From positions 124,001 through 188,000 of the forward strand of contig JAEUUC010000006.1 of NCBI GenBank assembly GCA_016787665.1: a stretch of 64,000 nucleotides of DNA, given 5' to 3'. A program made the translations under genes and the position numbers. The notes under the pieces were generated by a model. The model was given only the letters and a program-made list of their open reading frames with translations. It ran no database searches and was not told where the DNA came from. This DNA comes from Cyclobacteriaceae bacterium (GTDB lineage: Bacteria > Bacteroidota > Bacteroidia > Cytophagales > Cyclobacteriaceae). Numbering within the stretch: position 1 is the first letter of the stretch; each line of letters begins with the position of its first letter. This document shows positions 8,896 to 15,940 of the stretch, piece after piece.

Positions 8896-9666
8896 CTACT
8901 TTTTGCGCAAGTAAATCTTACCGTAATCTGCCCGCATGGAAACGCTCATGCCGCCTCCGTTAATTTTTCCAGAAATTTTGTCGCTGTAGTTCACAAACTC
9001 GCCATCCCGTTCAACCTCGATTTTGAATTCGGGTGCCACAAATATTTCACCGTATGAGGTACTCAGCTTGAGGTTCGCCTTCAGGTTGGCCGGCAGTGTT
9101 ACATCTACATAACTATACACGGCCACGAGCGAGAGCGGGCCTTTCACATTGTTGCTGAAAGTTGCCTCAATGTGCCCATAAACACTTTTGGCGGTCAGCG
9201 GGCCGGTAATGTTCTCCAACTCAATGCTATTATACGTGGTGGAAATTTCCAGCTCGTTTTCCAGGTTTCGGGCCGCAATGGTTCCCCCATATTGAGACTC
9301 GTGTTCACAGGAAACGATGACTCCGCGGGGCACTAGAATCTTAACATCCGGAGAGTTCATTTTCTTCAATTGAAAAACCTCCACCACTCCGTCTTTCTCG
9401 GTTACGTTGATGCCCAGGCCGGTATTGTCCTCAAGGCCGAGGCCGTTGATGGCCCGCAACCCCTGCGAGCGTGGATCGGATTCACTCTTGCCGCTGCGCG
9501 AGGTGAAGATAATCTCGTTTCCGTTATGCCCTTCAAGGGTAACACGGCCGAGGTGAATTTCCAGGCGGCCGCTGTTGCGCGCCACTTTAAACTCCTGTCC
9601 CCACGCGGCTGTGGTCATCAATACCAACCCGGCCCAAACTGCCAATCTTGTTTTCATTCTTGTCAA
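8896..9666 (-). CDS. exported DUF4097-type beta-helix-like protein (first of pair)
   Basis: A 256-residue protein with a signal peptide (MKTRLAVWAGLVLMTTAAWGQ). The start is either the ATG at 9666 or the one three codons later. It has the same short YG/beta repeats as its neighbour (SQYGGTIAARNLENELEIS, VYGHIEATFS, VYSYVDVTLP, SYGEIFVA, DYGKIYLRK) and shares the C-terminal KYGNVYLRK/DYGKIYLRK signature. It lies 27 bases after the anti-sigma gene, so the operon order is sigma, anti-sigma, two DUF4097 proteins. The pair probably arose by duplication. Confidence 0.75.
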   Translation of the reverse strand: MTRMKTRLAVWAGLVLMTTAAWGQEFKVARNSGRLEIHLGRVTLEGHNGNEIIFTSRSGKSESDPRSQGLRAINGLGLEDNTGLGINVTEKDGVVEVFQLKKMNSPDVKILVPRGVIVSCEHESQYGGTIAARNLENELEISTTYNSIELENITGPLTAKSVYGHIEATFSNNVKGPLSLVAVYSYVDVTLPANLKANLKLSTSYGEIFVAPEFKIEVERDGEFVNYSDKISGKINGGGMSVSMRADYGKIYLRKK

Positions 9667-9693
9667 TTTTTTGTGTTTGAATTAGTTACTCGC

Positions 9694-10452
9694 TCATGAA
9701 AGTTTTAACAGTCCGCGGTGCGCTTCATCTTTCACCGCCTTCATCACCGACTCATCCTCAGCCATTTTTTGCAGTGAGGGCATTACACTTTTCTCCCTCA
9801 TTTGCACCAGCAGGCGAATCAGTTCAATTTTAACCACGGGATCCGTCTGGCTATCGAGCGATTGGATCAACCGTGAACGAACAGCCGGCTCGCGATAAAA
9901 ACGGGAAAGTGCCTCAAGCGCAGCCAGCCGCACGTTGGTATTGTCATCCGTGCTCATGACGTTTACGAGCACCCGAACAATCTCATCATCGGGCTTCTCC
10001 AGTTCGTAGGCGACCGTGGCGCCCTTCAACCGCGTGCTGGCCGATTGCGCATTAGCCAACTGGGCCAGCATCAACTGACGAGTTTCTTCCATTTGTTTAC
10101 GCATGGCGGCCAACTCCCTGCGTTGCGCATCCCACTGCCAGATCACCACAGACAATGCTACCAGGGCCAGTGCGGCTGCCAGCCGAAGTGTCCAGGGCTG
10201 CATCCAAACTTGCTTGCCCCTCGGTTGCTGCATTTCCTCTTGCAGCGCCTGGTCAAAGGCTTGCCGCAAAGAAGCAGGTGGTGTTTGTTCGGCTACCCGA
10301 TCCATTGCGCCCATTACCTCCTTCAGTTGTTTGTAGTGCTCGCGCACCGAAGCATCTGTTTCAATTTGTTTGAGCAACTGCGCAGCTTCTTCGGCTGGCA
10401 GTTTACCATCAACCAAATCGATTAGTTTACTTTCCAATTCTTCGCGTTTCAT
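9694..10452 (-). CDS. membrane-anchored anti-sigma factor-like protein with C-terminal HEAT repeats
   Basis: A 252-residue protein. The N-terminal ~50 residues (MKREELESKLIDLVDGKLPAEEAAQLLKQIETD) resemble the helical anti-sigma domain but lack the zinc-binding His/Cys set. One transmembrane helix is at ~90-107 (LAAALALVALSVVIW). The extracytoplasmic C-terminus holds helical HEAT-like repeats (EIVRVLVNVMSTDDNTNVRLAALEAL, DPVVKIELIRLLVQM, ESVMKAVKDEAHRGLLKL). The start codon overlaps the sigma factor stop (TGATG), so the two are translationally coupled. The HEAT sensor domain is the unusual part. Confidence 0.8.
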   Translation of the reverse strand: MKREELESKLIDLVDGKLPAEEAAQLLKQIETDASVREHYKQLKEVMGAMDRVAEQTPPASLRQAFDQALQEEMQQPRGKQVWMQPWTLRLAAALALVALSVVIWQWDAQRRELAAMRKQMEETRQLMLAQLANAQSASTRLKGATVAYELEKPDDEIVRVLVNVMSTDDNTNVRLAALEALSRFYREPAVRSRLIQSLDSQTDPVVKIELIRLLVQMREKSVMPSLQKMAEDESVMKAVKDEAHRGLLKLS

Positions 10453-10988
10453 CAGGCTTGGGTTTCCAGTTGAAAATACAGGTTGCGCAGATGTCCAATG
10501 GCCCGGTGTACTTTCACCTTTACATTGGCCACGGTTAAGCCGAGTTGGGCGGCCACCTCGTCATACTTCAGGTGCTGGAAGCGGGTGAGCACGAGTAACT
10601 CACGTGCATCATCATCCAGTCGGGCCAGTGCGCTGATCAGCTTTCGCTCCAGCTCTTCCTGCTCCAGGGCCTGTTGTAGCTCGTCTTTCATCTCAGTGGC
10701 GGATGCCAGCGGCACCCAACGTTGCTTTTTTGCCTGCTGGTAATAGTCCGAAAACGCATGGCGGGCCAGTTGGTAGATCCAAGCCTTGAAGGGCAACTCT
10801 GGCTTGTAGGTGTTTCGGTAGCGGAGCAGCCGAACAAATACATTTTGTGCCAGATCTTCGGCCATCTCCCGGTGGGCCGTCATGCGCAACAAAAAGTTGT
10901 AGATCCGAACGTGGTAACGCTCAAATAACAGGGAGGCCTTTGACAGATCACCGTTTTTCACGGCTTCCATGAGCTGTTCGTCTGTCAT
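10452..10988 (-). CDS. ECF-type RNA polymerase sigma factor (sigma-70 family)
   Basis: A 178-residue protein, the normal ECF size. Region 2 is seen at RIYNFLLRMTAHREMAEDLAQNVFVRLLRYR...FKAWIYQLARHAFSDYYQQ, and region 4 at ALARLDDDARELLVLTRFQHLKYDEVAAQLGLTVANVKVKVHRAIGHLRN. It directs RNA polymerase to its regulon and is presumably held inactive by the adjacent membrane anti-sigma factor. It is the first gene of a four-gene operon that ends in two exported DUF4097 proteins, the best candidates for direct targets or sensory partners. Autoregulation is likely but no confident ECF promoter could be assigned. Confidence 0.92.
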   Translation of the reverse strand: MTDEQLMEAVKNGDLSKASLLFERYHVRIYNFLLRMTAHREMAEDLAQNVFVRLLRYRNTYKPELPFKAWIYQLARHAFSDYYQQAKKQRWVPLASATEMKDELQQALEQEELERKLISALARLDDDARELLVLTRFQHLKYDEVAAQLGLTVANVKVKVHRAIGHLRNLYFQLETQA

Positions 10989-11141
10989 CAGTCGCCTGCT
11001 AGTTTTGATGGTTTTCGTAGGTGATTACCGGAGCCTCCAGGAAAGGTTACAAGTTGCTGAAAAATCACTCAAAAAAGAGCGCCTGAGCGCAGTACCGGTT
11101 TGGGGCACATGGCGAAAAGAATTAGTTTTGCCCCTCTTTTT

Positions 11142-11203
11142 CGGGGTGTAGCACAGCCCGGCTAGTGCGCCCCGACAGGTCGGGGAGGTCGGAGGTTCGA
11201 ACT
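11142..11203 (+). pseudogene. damaged tRNA-Pro copy with palindrome in place of the anticodon arm
   Basis: Bases 11141-11170 are identical to the first 30 bases around the 5' end of the intact tRNA-Pro at 11474. The D arm is intact. The 17-base anticodon arm is replaced by the 16-base palindrome CCCCGACAGGTCGGGG. The variable loop and the first half of the T arm (AGGTCGGAGGTTCGAA) match again, after which the match ends, so the 3' acceptor strand is missing. It cannot make a functional tRNA. It sits directly before and partly overlaps the start region of the GIY-YIG ORF. Confidence 0.8.
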
Positions 11204-11204
11204 T

Positions 11205-11483
11205 TTGCCTAGGAAATTGGAACAAGTATTCTACACCTACATCATTGAATCGACCAAGACAGGAACCTGGTATTATGGACATTCTGAGAATTTGAAACGA
11301 AGAATAATTGAACACAACTCGGGAAACACAAAATCGACAAGGAGCAAAGGGCCTTGGAAACTAATTTTCAAAAGACCATTTTTGAGGAAACTCGAGGCGG
11401 CTCGGTTTGAATTGAAGTTGAAGAAATTAAAAAACAAGACCTTCATTCAAAAATCGTTTTCTGAGTATTTCATCGGGGTGTAG
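11205..11483 (+). CDS. GIY-YIG nuclease-like small protein embedded between tRNA-Pro sequences
   Basis: A 92-residue single-domain GIY-YIG protein: YTYII strand, YYG in place of YIG (residues 23-25), catalytic Arg in LKRRI, EHN, and the catalytic Glu in LEAARFELKLKKLK (Glu64/Glu69). No ATG is available near the start; TTG at 11205 or 11217 is likely. The stop codon TAG and the last codons lie inside the intact tRNA-Pro gene, and the start region lies at the edge of a partial tRNA-Pro copy. The ORF is visibly more AT-rich than its neighbours, suggesting transfer. Small GIY-YIG proteins of this kind are abundant in Bacteroidota. Activity is unproven; a role in targeting the tRNA gene is inference. 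Confidence 0.82.
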   Translation: MPRKLEQVFYTYIIESTKTGTWYYGHSENLKRRIIEHNSGNTKSTRSKGPWKLIFKRPFLRKLEAARFELKLKKLKNKTFIQKSFSEYFIGV

Positions 11484-11548
11484 CACAGCCCGGCTAGTGC
11501 GCTACGTTCGGGACGTAGAGGTCGGAGGTTCGAATCCTCTCACCCCGA
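11474..11548 (+). tRNA. tRNA-Pro (anticodon CGG)
   Basis: A 75-base cloverleaf: acceptor CGGGGTG/CACCCCG, D arm GCAC/GTGC, anticodon arm CTACG-TTCGGGA-CGTAG with anticodon CGG, T arm GGAGG-TTCGAAT-CCTCT. CCA is not encoded. A strong terminator follows. The first bases double as the end of the GIY-YIG reading frame. Confidence 0.95.
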
Positions 11549-11560
11549 CAAAATCAGATC

Positions 11561-11595
11561 AAAGCCTTCATTTACACAATGAAGGCTTTATTTTT
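11561..11595 (+). terminator. intrinsic terminator after tRNA-Pro
   Basis: A perfect 12-base stem AAAGCCTTCATT / AATGAAGGCTTT with loop TACAC, followed by ATTTTT. Confidence 0.9.
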
Positions 11596-11615
11596 ATCGC
11601 ACTAAACATCATCTC

Positions 11616-12023
11616 ATGAGTAACCCCAGAAGAAGATTTATGACCCGGATGGGCGCTACACTGGTGGCCGCAGCTGCTGTGGCTGACGTAAACGGCCAGA
11701 CAACGAAAAGAGGCAAGCTCATCCATCACGTCTTCTTTTGGCTCGCAAACCCGAACGCACAAGAAGACCGCGCGCAATTGCTGGAGGGCCTTCGTTCACT
11801 CGGCAAAATCAAAACGCTGCGGGATTTTCGCATCGGCATACCGGCCGCCACGGAAGCGCGTGACGTGATCGATTCATCGTATTCATTCTCATTGTTTACG
11901 GTGTTCGATGACATCGCAGGGCACGATGCGTACCAGGTGGATCCGGTTCACACCCATTTTGTTGATACATACAAACACCTTTGGAAAAAGGTCACGGTAT
12001 ATGATGTAAATGACATCGGATAA
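11616..12023 (+). CDS. Dabb family (stress-responsive A/B barrel) protein with Tat-like signal
   Basis: A 135-residue protein. The N-terminus SNPRRRFMTRMGATLVAAAAVADV has a twin-arginine-type signal (RRRFM followed by a weakly hydrophobic stretch). Residues ~38-132 form a dimeric alpha/beta barrel (Dabb): KLIHHVFFWLANP, LLEGLRSLGKIKTLRDFRIGIP, YSFSLFTVFDDIAGHDAYQVDPVHTHFVD. Exported Dabb proteins occur widely in Bacteroidota with unknown substrates. The glycosyltransferase gene begins 7 bases downstream, so the two may be co-transcribed, though a functional link is not evident. Confidence 0.85.
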   Translation: MSNPRRRFMTRMGATLVAAAAVADVNGQTTKRGKLIHHVFFWLANPNAQEDRAQLLEGLRSLGKIKTLRDFRIGIPAATEARDVIDSSYSFSLFTVFDDIAGHDAYQVDPVHTHFVDTYKHLWKKVTVYDVNDIG

Positions 12024-12029
12024 AATCGA

Positions 12030-12932
12030 ATGGAAATACCCGCCATCAGCTTTCATCCCCAACCGCCAGCGGCAGAGGCTGTTTTCTCCATTCTGATTCC
12101 CAGTTGGAACAACCTGGCCTATTTGCAAGCCTGCGTCAACAGTATTCGGCAAAACTCCACCTACCGCCATCAAATCATCGTTCACGTCAATGAGGGGAAA
12201 GACGGTACGCTGGAGTGGGTGAAAGCGCAGGGGTTAGATTATTCCTACTCGGAAAAAAACGCGGGGGTGTGCTATGGATTCAACTCTCCGGCCACCCTGG
12301 CCACCACCGATTACATCGTGTTAAGTGATGACGACTTCTACTTTGCCCCGGGATGGGATGAACCGCTGTGGAGAGAAATTCAGGCGTTGAATCATATTTA
12401 TTTTTGCCTGAGCGGCACCATGATGGAACACAGCGTGAGCACTAATCGGTGCGCCCTGGCCCCGTTCGACTACGGAAAAACGGTTCGGGATTTTGATGAG
12501 CAACGATTTCTGAAGGAGTTTGCGGCCGTACCTTTTCACAACTGGACAGGCGGCAACTGGTACCCGATGGTGCTGCACAAAAAAATATGGCAGTTGATCG
12601 GTGGCCTCAGCACCGAGTTTTCACCCGGCATGGGCAGCGACCCTGACATGATGATGAAGCTTTGGGAAGTGGGTGTGCGGTATTACAAGGGCATCGGTTC
12701 CAGCCGTGTGTACCATTTCGTCTCGCGCAGCACAGCACGGGTGAAGAAGAATGACGGCCACACCCAATTTCTGCTTAAATGGGGAATGTCCATCTCCACA
12801 TTTTACAAAACATATTTGCACATGGGTGAACCGTTCACGGGCACAACCCATGAGCCGCGGGTGCCTCGCAGCCTGTTAATCAAGGATAAATTGAAGCGCT
12901 GGTGGTATTCGGGTAAGAACGCGCGAGTATAA
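12030..12932 (+). CDS. glycosyltransferase family 2 (GT-A fold)
   Basis: A 300-residue cytoplasmic GT-A enzyme. The N-terminal nucleotide-sugar site is at FSILIPSWNNLAYLQACVNSIRQNS, and the metal-binding motif SDDDFYF is near residue 99-105. The acceptor region includes HNWTGGNWYPMVLHKKIWQLIGGLSTEFSPGMGSDPDMMMKLWEVG, which is typical of GT2. No transmembrane helix is present, so it is probably peripheral. It probably works in surface polysaccharide or glycoprotein synthesis, in keeping with the adjacent convergent DegT sugar aminotransferase. Donor and acceptor are unknown. Confidence 0.88.
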   Translation: MEIPAISFHPQPPAAEAVFSILIPSWNNLAYLQACVNSIRQNSTYRHQIIVHVNEGKDGTLEWVKAQGLDYSYSEKNAGVCYGFNSPATLATTDYIVLSDDDFYFAPGWDEPLWREIQALNHIYFCLSGTMMEHSVSTNRCALAPFDYGKTVRDFDEQRFLKEFAAVPFHNWTGGNWYPMVLHKKIWQLIGGLSTEFSPGMGSDPDMMMKLWEVGVRYYKGIGSSRVYHFVSRSTARVKKNDGHTQFLLKWGMSISTFYKTYLHMGEPFTGTTHEPRVPRSLLIKDKLKRWWYSGKNARV

Positions 12933-12935
12933 AAA

Positions 12936-14090
12936 TTACCAGCCTCGTTTAATCACCTCGCAGATATGACGTACGTGCTCAGCTGTCATGCGCATATGCA
13001 GCGGCAGAACAATGTAACGATCTTCCACCGAGTCCATCATCGGCAGGTCGTCTCTGCGGCCACCTAACACCGAGTATCGGTCATTGCGGTAATGCACCTG
13101 CCCAGACTCGATTTTGTTGGTGCGCAAATAATGCATGAATTTTTCGCGGTCATCCACCAGGGCGGTGCATAACCAAGCGGCATGCGTGCGGTCGCTGGTG
13201 TCAGCACCAATCAACTGAATGCCCTGGGCGCCCTTTAATCCCTTTACGTATTCAGCAAAAAGTCCTTGGCGGTGGGCCAGCGTTTGATCGAATTCGTGCA
13301 AAGCAGCCAGACCCATGGCTGCGCCAATGTCTGTCATTTGGTATTTGTAGCCAACCTCCCAAATATCATTCTCCCATGTGCCTTTTTGTTTGTTCGAACG
13401 ATCGATGCCAAACCACCGAATACGCTCGGCTTTTGGCACCAACGACCGATCCTTGACCACGAGCATGCCGCCATCGCCAGTTGTCAAATGCTTGATGGCC
13501 TGGAAAGAGAACATGGTGAAGTCTGACAACGAGCCAATCGGTTTGCCCCGATACGTAGCACCCAGCGCATGAGCGGCATCTTCTACAAGGGGAATGTTGT
13601 GCTCATCGGCAATCGCCTGCAACTCGGCCATATCGCACGGCAGTCCACCGTAATGCACGCACACAATCGCTTTGGTCTTTTCATTGACCAACTGCCGTAC
13701 GTGATTCACATTGATGTTAAGCGTGAGTGGGTCCACATCCGCGAAACGGAACGTAACGCCCATGTAAAGGAAAGGAATAGTGGTGGCCGTGCAGGTGAAT
13801 ACCGGAGTGATTACTTCGTCCCCTTCTTTCAGCCCGGCCAGAATATAGGCCAGGTGCAGGGCATCGGTGCCAGAACCCACGGCCAGGGCTTTGCCTCCAC
13901 CGGTAAACTTTTCTTCAAACTCATTTTCAAATTGCGTCACGCGGGGTCCCTGACCTATCCACCGGCTTTGCAAAACCTCCGTTACGGCCGGTATGGCCGA
14001 AGCCGGCACATGTGGATAAAACAATACGATTCCTTCGCCTTCACCCATCAGGGGCAACTCGTTCATCGGCTTTTCCTTCACGCGATCCAT
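12936..14090 (-). CDS. DegT/DnrJ/EryC1/StrS family PLP-dependent sugar aminotransferase
   Basis: A 384-residue protein counted from the ATG at 14090 (MDRVKEKPMNELPL). The frame continues 14 codons upstream, but a TACCTTTG -7 element lies at 14113-14106, which would put the upstream ATG at 14132 before the promoter. PLP-enzyme features: GSGTDALHLAY near the N-terminal third, VEDAAHALGATY, and the lysine motif SFQAIKHLTTGDGG carrying the Schiff-base Lys. These enzymes aminate nucleotide-linked keto-sugars for surface glycans. The GT2 gene is convergent 4 bases away. Confidence 0.92.
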   Translation of the reverse strand: MDRVKEKPMNELPLMGEGEGIVLFYPHVPASAIPAVTEVLQSRWIGQGPRVTQFENEFEEKFTGGGKALAVGSGTDALHLAYILAGLKEGDEVITPVFTCTATTIPFLYMGVTFRFADVDPLTLNINVNHVRQLVNEKTKAIVCVHYGGLPCDMAELQAIADEHNIPLVEDAAHALGATYRGKPIGSLSDFTMFSFQAIKHLTTGDGGMLVVKDRSLVPKAERIRWFGIDRSNKQKGTWENDIWEVGYKYQMTDIGAAMGLAALHEFDQTLAHRQGLFAEYVKGLKGAQGIQLIGADTSDRTHAAWLCTALVDDREKFMHYLRTNKIESGQVHYRNDRYSVLGGRRDDLPMMDSVEDRYIVLPLHMRMTAEHVRHICEVIKRGW

Positions 14091-14105
14091 TGGAACAATT
14101 TCGGG

Positions 14106-14113
14106 CAAAGGTA
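14106..14113 (-). promoter_or_regulatory. -7 element of the DegT aminotransferase gene
   Basis: The minus strand reads TACCTTTG, 15 bases before the ATG at 14090. It helps to decide the start codon. Confidence 0.45.
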
Positions 14114-14131
14114 ACGCGAAGCCGAGGCACA

Positions 14132-14162
14132 AAAAAACCCGGCCAATGGGGCGGGTTTTTCT
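14132..14162 (-). terminator. intrinsic terminator after the peroxiredoxin gene
   Basis: The stem ACCCG(C) / (C)CGGGT is flanked by A and T runs; on the minus strand it ends in TTTTTTT. It lies between the peroxiredoxin stop (14176) and the DegT promoter. Confidence 0.8.
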
Positions 14163-14175
14163 TTCAAAACACCAA

Positions 14176-14814
14176 TCAGTTCAGATTGGGCTGAGGCGTA
14201 GTGCGCAGATAAGGCTTCACCCGATTATGCCCTTTCGGGAACCGGGCGGGAATTTCTTCATCCTTAACAGCCGCGGTGATAATGACATCCTCTCCGGGCT
14301 TCCAGTTGGCAGGCGTGGCCACACTGTAATTGGCCGTTAGCTGCAAGCTGTCGATGACGCGAAGAATCTCGTCAAAATTGCGGCCGGTGGCAGCCGGATA
14401 AGTGATGGTGAGTTTTACTTTTTTGTCGGGGCCAATGACGAACACGGAGCGCACGGTGAATTTGTCACTGATTTCGGGGTGAACCATATCGTACAGTTTC
14501 GCCACCTTAAAATCCGGGTCGGCAATGATGGGAAAATTCACTTCGGTTTGCTGGGTTTCGTTGATGTCGCCAATCCATTGCCGGTGCGACTCGAGTGGAT
14601 CAACACTTAAAGCCAGCACTTTGGTGTTCCGCTTGTCGAACTCGGCCCGCAGTCTGGCCACGGCACCCAATTCGGTAGTACACACGGGTGTAAAATCGGC
14701 CGGGTGTGAAAACAAGACACCCCACCCATTGCCCAGGTAACGGTGAAATTCAATCGTACCCTCGGTTGTTTCAGCCTTGAAATCGGGGGCTATTTCGCCC
14801 AATCGGATTGCCAT
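14176..14814 (-). CDS. 1-Cys peroxiredoxin (Prx6 type)
   Basis: A 212-residue protein from the ATG at 14814 (MAIRLGEIAPDFKAETTEG); an upstream extension of nine residues is unlikely. The peroxidatic cysteine is Cys45 in PADFTPVC, and no other cysteine is present, so it is a 1-Cys enzyme. The long C-terminal extension (ATPANWKPGEDVIITAAV...KPYLRTTPQPNLN) is that of the Prx6 subfamily. It reduces hydrogen peroxide and alkyl hydroperoxides. The Rrf2 regulator gene lies upstream on the same strand, and a 19-base palindrome in the prx promoter region suggests direct control. Confidence 0.95.
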   Translation of the reverse strand: MAIRLGEIAPDFKAETTEGTIEFHRYLGNGWGVLFSHPADFTPVCTTELGAVARLRAEFDKRNTKVLALSVDPLESHRQWIGDINETQQTEVNFPIIADPDFKVAKLYDMVHPEISDKFTVRSVFVIGPDKKVKLTITYPAATGRNFDEILRVIDSLQLTANYSVATPANWKPGEDVIITAAVKDEEIPARFPKGHNRVKPYLRTTPQPNLN

Positions 14815-14838
14815 AGCGTTATTCGTTTTATGTTGGGG

Positions 14839-14846
14839 CAAATATA
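14839..14846 (-). promoter_or_regulatory. -7 element of the peroxiredoxin gene
   Basis: The minus strand reads TATATTTG, 24 bases before the ATG. The palindrome at 14854-14872 covers the region just upstream, where the -33 element would lie. Confidence 0.5.
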
Positions 14847-14853
14847 TCTTTAA

Positions 14854-14872
14854 ATCTATAGATTTTATAGAT
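14854..14872. promoter_or_regulatory. 19-base palindrome, candidate Rrf2 operator
   Basis: A perfect inverted repeat ATCTATA-GATTT-TATAGAT located 8 bases upstream of the prx -7 element. The adjacent gene encodes an Rrf2-family repressor/activator, a family known to bind AT-rich palindromes of this size. Binding is inferred. Confidence 0.5.
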
Positions 14873-14932
14873 TATAAAACACTTGTCCCCGTCAACCGAA
14901 TTTTCAAATAGCTCAAACGATTGCGGGGGTAT

Positions 14933-15364
14933 CTAGGATTTTTTCCGCTTCTGGCGCTTAACGATTTCGGCCAAGGTATTTTGACCCAGAACCTCAAGCG
15001 TGGCATCGCGCACTTGCGAAAAGGCTTGCCGGATACCACACGTTTTTTCATCGCGGCACTCCTCACACGGTTCGTAGTAGTTGAGCGAAACACACGGCAA
15101 CAGCGCGATAGCGCCATCCATAAGGCGAATGACCTCCACCAGGTTCACCGTTTCGGGCTTGCGGTATAGATAGTAGCCGCCTCCTTTACCCTTTTTGCTG
15201 TGCAGAATTTTGGCGTGGCGCAGTTCCAGCAAAATAGCCTCCAGAAATTTCTTCGGGATGTGTTGGGCATCGGCAATTTCCTGAATTTGCACAGGCCCTT
15301 GCTGGTATCGCTCCGTAAGGTAAACCAGCGCGTGAATAGCGTATTTGCATTTTTTCGAAAGCAT
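14933..15364 (-). CDS. Rrf2 family transcriptional regulator with C-terminal Cys cluster
   Basis: A 143-residue protein from the ATG at 15364 (MLSKKCKYAIHALVYLTERY); the frame extends 14 codons further without support. The winged-helix domain has the family pattern PVQIQEIADAQHIPKKFLEAILLELRHAKILHSKKGKGGGYYLY. Cys91, Cys100, Cys103 and Cys109 (C-x8-C-x2-C-x5-C) could hold an iron-sulfur cluster or act as a redox switch, as in IscR/NsrR/RsrR relatives. It lies upstream of and co-oriented with the peroxiredoxin gene, which is probably its target. Confidence 0.9.
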   Translation of the reverse strand: MLSKKCKYAIHALVYLTERYQQGPVQIQEIADAQHIPKKFLEAILLELRHAKILHSKKGKGGGYYLYRKPETVNLVEVIRLMDGAIALLPCVSLNYYEPCEECRDEKTCGIRQAFSQVRDATLEVLGQNTLAEIVKRQKRKKS

Positions 15365-15479
15365 GCAGGGGCAAGATAGATTTTTGCCTTTACTTTGCAG
15401 CAGCAAGTTGGTCAGGATCTTTCATTCGATCCGGTAAGTGGGATGGAGAAAACGGAGGTTTCACTGACCTCTTCCTATC

Positions 15480-15536
15480 AAGCCGAGATAGCTCATCCCG
15501 ATCTGGCGCGGCCAGAATCGGGAGGTAGCGCAACTA
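15480..15536 (+). pseudogene. tRNA-Thr-like 5' fragment interrupted by a hairpin
   Basis: AAGCCGAGATAGCTCA (15480-15495) matches the first 16 bases around the 5' end of the intact tRNA-Thr 58 bases downstream with two differences. A 28-base GC-rich hairpin (TCCCGATCTGGC, loop GCG, GCCAGAATCGGGA; 15496-15523) takes the place of the D loop, then GGTAGCGCAACTA resembles the second half of a D arm. The rest of a tRNA is absent. Confidence 0.55.
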
Positions 15537-15537
15537 A

Positions 15538-15609
15538 GCCGGGGTAGCTCAGGGGTAGAGCAGCTGATTCGTAATCAGCAGGTCGTGAGTTCAAATCTCA
15601 TCCCCGGCT
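15538..15609 (+). tRNA. tRNA-Thr (anticodon CGT)
   Basis: A 72-base cloverleaf: acceptor GCCGGGG/CCCCGGC, D arm GCTC/GAGC, anticodon arm GCTGA-TTCGTAA-TCAGC with anticodon CGT, T arm GTGAG-TTCAAAT-CTCAT. CCA is not encoded. Confidence 0.95.
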
Positions 15610-15750
15610 CTCTGGCTATTGATTTGTTTGGGGCTTGTATCAAGCCGGCAGCTATCAGCGCTCGTCTTGTTACGACACTGGTCGAGTTCAACCCAATTCT
15701 AGTCGGACATCATGGCTGTTAAGGCGAACAAGCTAACATCATCGAAAAAC

Positions 15751-15782
15751 AAAAAGGCTGTTCGATTGAACAGCCTTTTTTT
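15751..15782 (-). terminator. terminator of the tRNA-Leu pair
   Basis: A perfect stem GGCTGTTC-GATT-GAACAGCC flanked by A5 and T7, immediately after the end of tRNA-Leu(CAG) on the minus strand. It can act in both directions. Confidence 0.85.
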
Positions 15783-15783
15783 G

Positions 15784-15865
15784 TGCCGAAGGAGGGACTC
15801 GAACCCTCACAGCTTGCGCCACACGCCCCTGAAACGTGCGTGTCTACCAATTTCACCACTTCGGC
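15784..15865 (-). tRNA. tRNA-Leu (anticodon CAG)
   Basis: An 82-base class II tRNA read on the minus strand: acceptor GCCGAAG/CTTCGGC, anticodon loop TTCAGGG (anticodon CAG), long variable arm, and T loop TTCGAGT. It is the second gene of a two-tRNA unit. Confidence 0.95.
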
Positions 15866-15940
15866 CTACCACAATCCAAACGTCACCGATTCAACATTCA
15901 AAATCTGAACTATTGAAACTAATGTTTTTGAATTTCAGGG

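Noticed and set aside
11025..11315. 96-residue minus-strand frame over the tRNA-Pro remnant
   Set aside because: Covers tRNA-derived sequence and the antisense of the GIY-YIG ORF; no domain seen.
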